Assembly: GCF_003207825.1 (NCBI RefSeq)
Contig: NZ_NKTY01000010.1
Span: forward strand, 1-64,000
Origin: Komagataeibacter saccharivorans
GTDB lineage: Bacteria; Pseudomonadota; Alphaproteobacteria; Acetobacterales; Acetobacteraceae
Reading direction: 5' to 3'
DNA length: 64,000 nt
Each line of letters starts with the position of its first letter. The first letter of the stretch is position 1. The notes beneath the pieces are model-generated. The model was not told where the DNA came from, searched no databases, and saw only the letters and a program-made list of their open reading frames with translations. Of the stretch, positions 61,268 through 64,000 are shown in pieces. Both the position numbers and the translations under genes were made by a program.

Positions 61268-62731
61268 TCACACCGGAAGCGCGGCGCGCAGTCCTCTGTC
61301 GCGGATGGCCTTGCGGGCTGCAACCACCGCTGCGTCCAGCGCCGTGGTGTCCATGTCACGCCAGCCGTCAAAGGCAGGCAGGGCAAGGGCCGCGGCAAGG
61401 TCATCGGCGCGAACCAGCGCCAGATCCTTCTCATTCAGCGTCGGTTCGACCGGCTTGTACGCCTGCCCCTTCTCATCATGTCCGCGCAGCATTTCCAGAT
61501 AGGCGGCAATGCCGAAGGCAATACGCTCAAGCGGCCGCCCGCTGGTCAGCGAACGACGCACCGTATCGGTCCAGAACACACGCACCTTCGATGCACCATC
61601 ACTGCAGATGCGCAGAAGCGTGTCAGCCACCGACGGATTGGAGAACCTGCTGAGCAGACGCTGGCGATAGGCATCCAGATCGACACCTTCCGGCGCATCG
61701 ATCTGCGGCATGGCGTCCTGCATCCAGTATGCGTTGACCAGACGTTCCAGATCCGCGTCCTGCACCGTTTCATGCGCGTAGCGGTAACCCAGCAGCAGCC
61801 CGGCCGAACCCAGCAGCAGATGCGCGGCATTGAGCATGCGCACCTTCACCTGCTCGTAACCGGCAACGTCATCCACGAACTCCACACCGACCTTTTCCAG
61901 CGCCGGGCGGCCATTGCAGAATTTGTCCTCCAGCACCCACTGGCTGAAATCCTCGGCCAGGACGGGCAGTTCATCATCCAGGCCGCTGCCCTTGTTCAGC
62001 GCCTTGCGGGTCGCGTCATCGACACCGGGGGTGATGCGATCCACCATGGCGCAGGGGAAAGTCACGTTGGCGTCGATCCATGCGGCCAGATCCGCATCCA
62101 GCGCGCGTGCGTACCCGACAAAGGCCTCATGCGCGACATGGCCGTTGCTGCGCAGGTTGTCACAGGACAGCACGGTAAACGGCGCAATCCCCGCATCCCG
62201 CCTGCGGCGCAGGGCTTCCACCACGTAACCGAACACGGTGGCGGGGGTGCCCGGGTTTTCCAGATCGGCACGGACGGCAGGGGTATCGAGGCGGAAGCGC
62301 CCCGTTTCCTCATCGATGTTGTAGCCGCCTTCGGTAATCGTCATGCTGACGATTCGCGTCTGCGGATCGGCAAGGCGGGTCAGCACGGCTTCGGGATTGG
62401 CGGGGGCAAGCAGGTATTCGCGCAACGCCCCGATCACGCGCACGCTGCGCGCGCCATCGGCGGTCACATCCGTCAGGGAATACAGGCAGTCCTGTTCCTG
62501 AAACGCCTTCGCCTTGGCCGCGCCGCGTGCGCCGCCACCAAGGCCCACCCCGACAATGCCCCATTCCGACTGCCCCGGCAGGGCGAGACATTTATCCACG
62601 TACCAGGCTTCATGCGCACGGAAGAAATTGCCAACACCAAAATGAACGATCCCTCGTCCCACCTCCGCCGGTTGGTAACCCGGCGCCTGCACGCCAGCGG
62701 GAAGATGATTCAGGGTTGTTTCATTCAGCAT
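61268..62731 (-). CDS. Mannitol dehydrogenase family protein
   Basis: A 487-aa long-chain polyol dehydrogenase, most like mannitol 2-dehydrogenase (mannitol to fructose with NAD+). Motifs: IVHFGVGNFFRAHEAWYVD, the TVLSCDNLRSNGHV segment, VDRITPGVDD, and the catalytic lysine region KVRMLNAAHLLLG near residue 295, where Lys and Asn are expected. Fructuronate or arabitol dehydrogenase are alternatives; a polyol permease gene nearby favours mannitol or arabitol. Stop is 18 bases from the convergent GNAT gene. Confidence 0.9.
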   Translation of the reverse strand: MLNETTLNHLPAGVQAPGYQPAEVGRGIVHFGVGNFFRAHEAWYVDKCLALPGQSEWGIVGVGLGGGARGAAKAKAFQEQDCLYSLTDVTADGARSVRVIGALREYLLAPANPEAVLTRLADPQTRIVSMTITEGGYNIDEETGRFRLDTPAVRADLENPGTPATVFGYVVEALRRRRDAGIAPFTVLSCDNLRSNGHVAHEAFVGYARALDADLAAWIDANVTFPCAMVDRITPGVDDATRKALNKGSGLDDELPVLAEDFSQWVLEDKFCNGRPALEKVGVEFVDDVAGYEQVKVRMLNAAHLLLGSAGLLLGYRYAHETVQDADLERLVNAYWMQDAMPQIDAPEGVDLDAYRQRLLSRFSNPSVADTLLRICSDGASKVRVFWTDTVRRSLTSGRPLERIAFGIAAYLEMLRGHDEKGQAYKPVEPTLNEKDLALVRADDLAAALALPAFDGWRDMDTTALDAAVVAARKAIRDRGLRAALPV

Positions 62732-62774
62732 GGTGTCTTTTGAACTCCTGTTTATGTCTGTTCGCGCGGCAGCC

Positions 62775-63893
62775 CTATCGCTTCACCGGCACGCTGGCGC
62801 CCGATGGTCCGAACGAAACCTCGGCCAGAACCGGGTCTCCCGCAGGGGGGAACGGACTTTCGTCGGTCTGCCCATCAGACCAGATATTGCACACGGCAAG
62901 CCGCATATCGGCGTGCAACAGTCCCAGGGCAAAACGCATGACGGGGGTCCAGTGTTCCCCTGCCTGACGCTCCAGCCGGTCCACAATGTCGCGCATGCCC
63001 TCATCCGCGGGGGCATGGCCACGGCGGCTGGCCGCCAGCGCATCGCAGCGATCGGCCATCTGGCCCAGTATCTGCGCCAGCATGTCGCGCTCATGTTCGA
63101 GCATGTCACCCGTACGGGCGGTTTCACCTTCAACCGCCGCGCGTGCGATAAAGATAGCATCCGCACGGACCCGACGCAAAAGTCCCGGCAGGCGGGCCAC
63201 CAGCGGGTCATGCCGCGCAAGGGTGCCGGGATGTTCGACCTCGGCTTCCTGCACCCCGTCGTTGATGTCCTGCAACAGGGTGCGGCACATCACATCCGCC
63301 GTGGCCAGCGCATCATAATCGGGATGCTGGTGCAGGGCGCACGAAACCAGATCGGCCAGCCTGCGCAGCAGGCTGGCGGAATTGGTCAGCACTTCGCGCC
63401 GCGCCTCGTTCCGCAGGACGAAGAACGAGACCGCAAACGACACCACAACCCCGGTCATGATCGAGGCGATACGTTGCAGGGGCCGCGAAAACGGCGCGCC
63501 GCTGGATGGAAACAGCAGCACCACCATCAGGGTTACGATCGCCACCCGCATCTTGGGTCGCAACGCCACCAGAACGGCCAGCGGCATGAGCATCACCCAG
63601 AACACCACGAACAGGGAAAACCCATACCACTGTTCAAGCGCGATGGCCGACATACCGGCGGCAGCCCCGATCAGGGTACCGACAATCTGTTCGCGCCCGG
63701 TGGAAAGGGTCTGGGTCAGGCGCGTCTGGGTAATGACGATGACGGAGGTGATAAGCGCCCAGACCGGTTCGTCCAGATGGATCATGGCCGCAACGATGCC
63801 GGACAGGACGAGCGAGACGCTCATCCGCACCACCTGCCGCCATGTGCCCTGCTGCATGATCGAATGCAGCAGGATTTTCATGCGTGCGTGCAT
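62775..63893 (-). CDS. FUSC family membrane protein
   Basis: About 372 aa with six hydrophobic segments in the first 160 residues (VSLVLSGIVAAMIHL, ALITSVIVITQT, LIGAAAGMSAIALE, SLFVVFWVMLMPLAV, RVAIVTLMVVLLF, IMTGVVVSFAVSFFVL) and a long cytosolic helical tail. This is the FUSC / aromatic-acid-exporter half (AaeB, YccS-like). The start could be 63893 or 63881. It lies 43 bases upstream of the mannitol dehydrogenase. Function here unknown; efflux of organic acids is likely. Confidence 0.8.
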   Translation of the reverse strand: MHARMKILLHSIMQQGTWRQVVRMSVSLVLSGIVAAMIHLDEPVWALITSVIVITQTRLTQTLSTGREQIVGTLIGAAAGMSAIALEQWYGFSLFVVFWVMLMPLAVLVALRPKMRVAIVTLMVVLLFPSSGAPFSRPLQRIASIMTGVVVSFAVSFFVLRNEARREVLTNSASLLRRLADLVSCALHQHPDYDALATADVMCRTLLQDINDGVQEAEVEHPGTLARHDPLVARLPGLLRRVRADAIFIARAAVEGETARTGDMLEHERDMLAQILGQMADRCDALAASRRGHAPADEGMRDIVDRLERQAGEHWTPVMRFALGLLHADMRLAVCNIWSDGQTDESPFPPAGDPVLAEVSFGPSGASVPVKR

Positions 63894-63899
63894 GTGCGA

Positions 63900-64000
63900 T
63901 CAGTGCCCGGGATTATCCGGCAGGGGGAAGGGCACCCAGCGCAGGCCATCGGCATTCTGCACAAGGAACAGGACCGTCTTGCGATGCACGGCACGCGCGG
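63900..64000 (-). CDS. 3' end of an unidentified gene, cut by the window edge
   Basis: On the minus strand an open frame enters from the right edge and ends in TGA at 63900-63902. The visible 32 codons give ...VHRKTVLFLVQNADGLRWV...PDNPGH. The stop is 6 bases from the FUSC start, so it is cotranscribed upstream of it. Too short to identify; in related loci such a position often holds a membrane-fusion or small membrane protein. Confidence 0.5.
   Translation of the reverse strand, partial: ARAVHRKTVLFLVQNADGLRWVPFPLPDNPGH

Overview
The window looks like a chromosomal segment of an acetic acid bacterium (Acetobacteraceae, probably Komagataeibacter or Gluconacetobacter). The pointers are the high GC content, alphaproteobacterial-style genes, a transaldolase-phosphoglucose isomerase fusion, a short GndA-type 6-phosphogluconate dehydrogenase, a complete pentose phosphate gene block and a mannitol dehydrogenase. 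The genus is an inference from remembered gene content; no search was run. I see no phage, insertion sequence, CRISPR array or plasmid gene. The content is mostly core metabolism with a scatter of lineage-specific small secreted or membrane proteins.

Layout. 0.4-3.6 kb: an SDR oxidoreductase, an 8-oxoguanine deaminase-type amidohydrolase, a DsbA-like protein and a possible 58-aa ORF. 3.7-8.2 kb: tRNA-Thr, an AsmA-family protein and divergent ilvD. 8.2-11.1 kb: AT-rich accessory stretch with small membrane and secreted proteins and a secreted NucA-type nuclease followed by a 93-aa gene. 11.3-14.9 kb: rplM-rpsI, a membrane-anchored protein overlapping an NAD(P)-binding protein, and tRNA-His. 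14.9-18.3 kb: a class I/II aminotransferase and divergent glnB-glnA. 18.4-23.0 kb: quinone oxidoreductase, alpha/beta hydrolase, TonB and AMP nucleosidase. 23.1-25.4 kb (minus strand): small coiled-coil gene-zapA-6S RNA-5-FTHF cyclo-ligase-YmdB phosphodiesterase. 25.4-30.3 kb: thiE and the EF-P module (epmA divergent from epmB-efp, then a SuhB-like phosphatase). 30.4-33.2 kb: a three-gene OmpA / MotA-like / MotB-like module. 33.3-36.9 kb: an interspersed repeat, a secreted TPR protein tightly coupled to rpmJ, OxyR, tRNA-Asp and an Old Yellow Enzyme.

36.9-49.9 kb is the centrepiece: a co-directional minus-strand block tkt - tal/pgi - gnd - zwf - two Cof-type HAD phosphatases - pgl - rpiA - gntK - LMW-PTP - fructosamine kinase. 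It holds the oxidative and non-oxidative pentose phosphate pathway and the gluconate entry kinase. It ends in two translationally coupled genes whose families are linked to repair of sugar-phosphate-glycated proteins. Perfect intercistronic hairpins, one followed by a T-run, punctuate the block and could tune expression of individual steps.

50-64 kb: MBL-fold hydrolase, ankyrin protein, hisC, a small coiled-coil protein, a repeat-rich intergenic region, a polyol-type MFS permease, a secreted protein, the Tat-exported OpgD and the OpgH glucosyltransferase for osmoregulated periplasmic glucans, a ModE-type DNA-binding protein, a GNAT acetyltransferase, mannitol dehydrogenase, a FUSC-family membrane protein and a gene cut by the window end.

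I do not see a clear-cut new defence or mobile system. The best leads are the deglycation-type tail of the pentose phosphate operon, the hairpins that segment that operon, and the OmpA-MotA-MotB-like module without flagellar genes.
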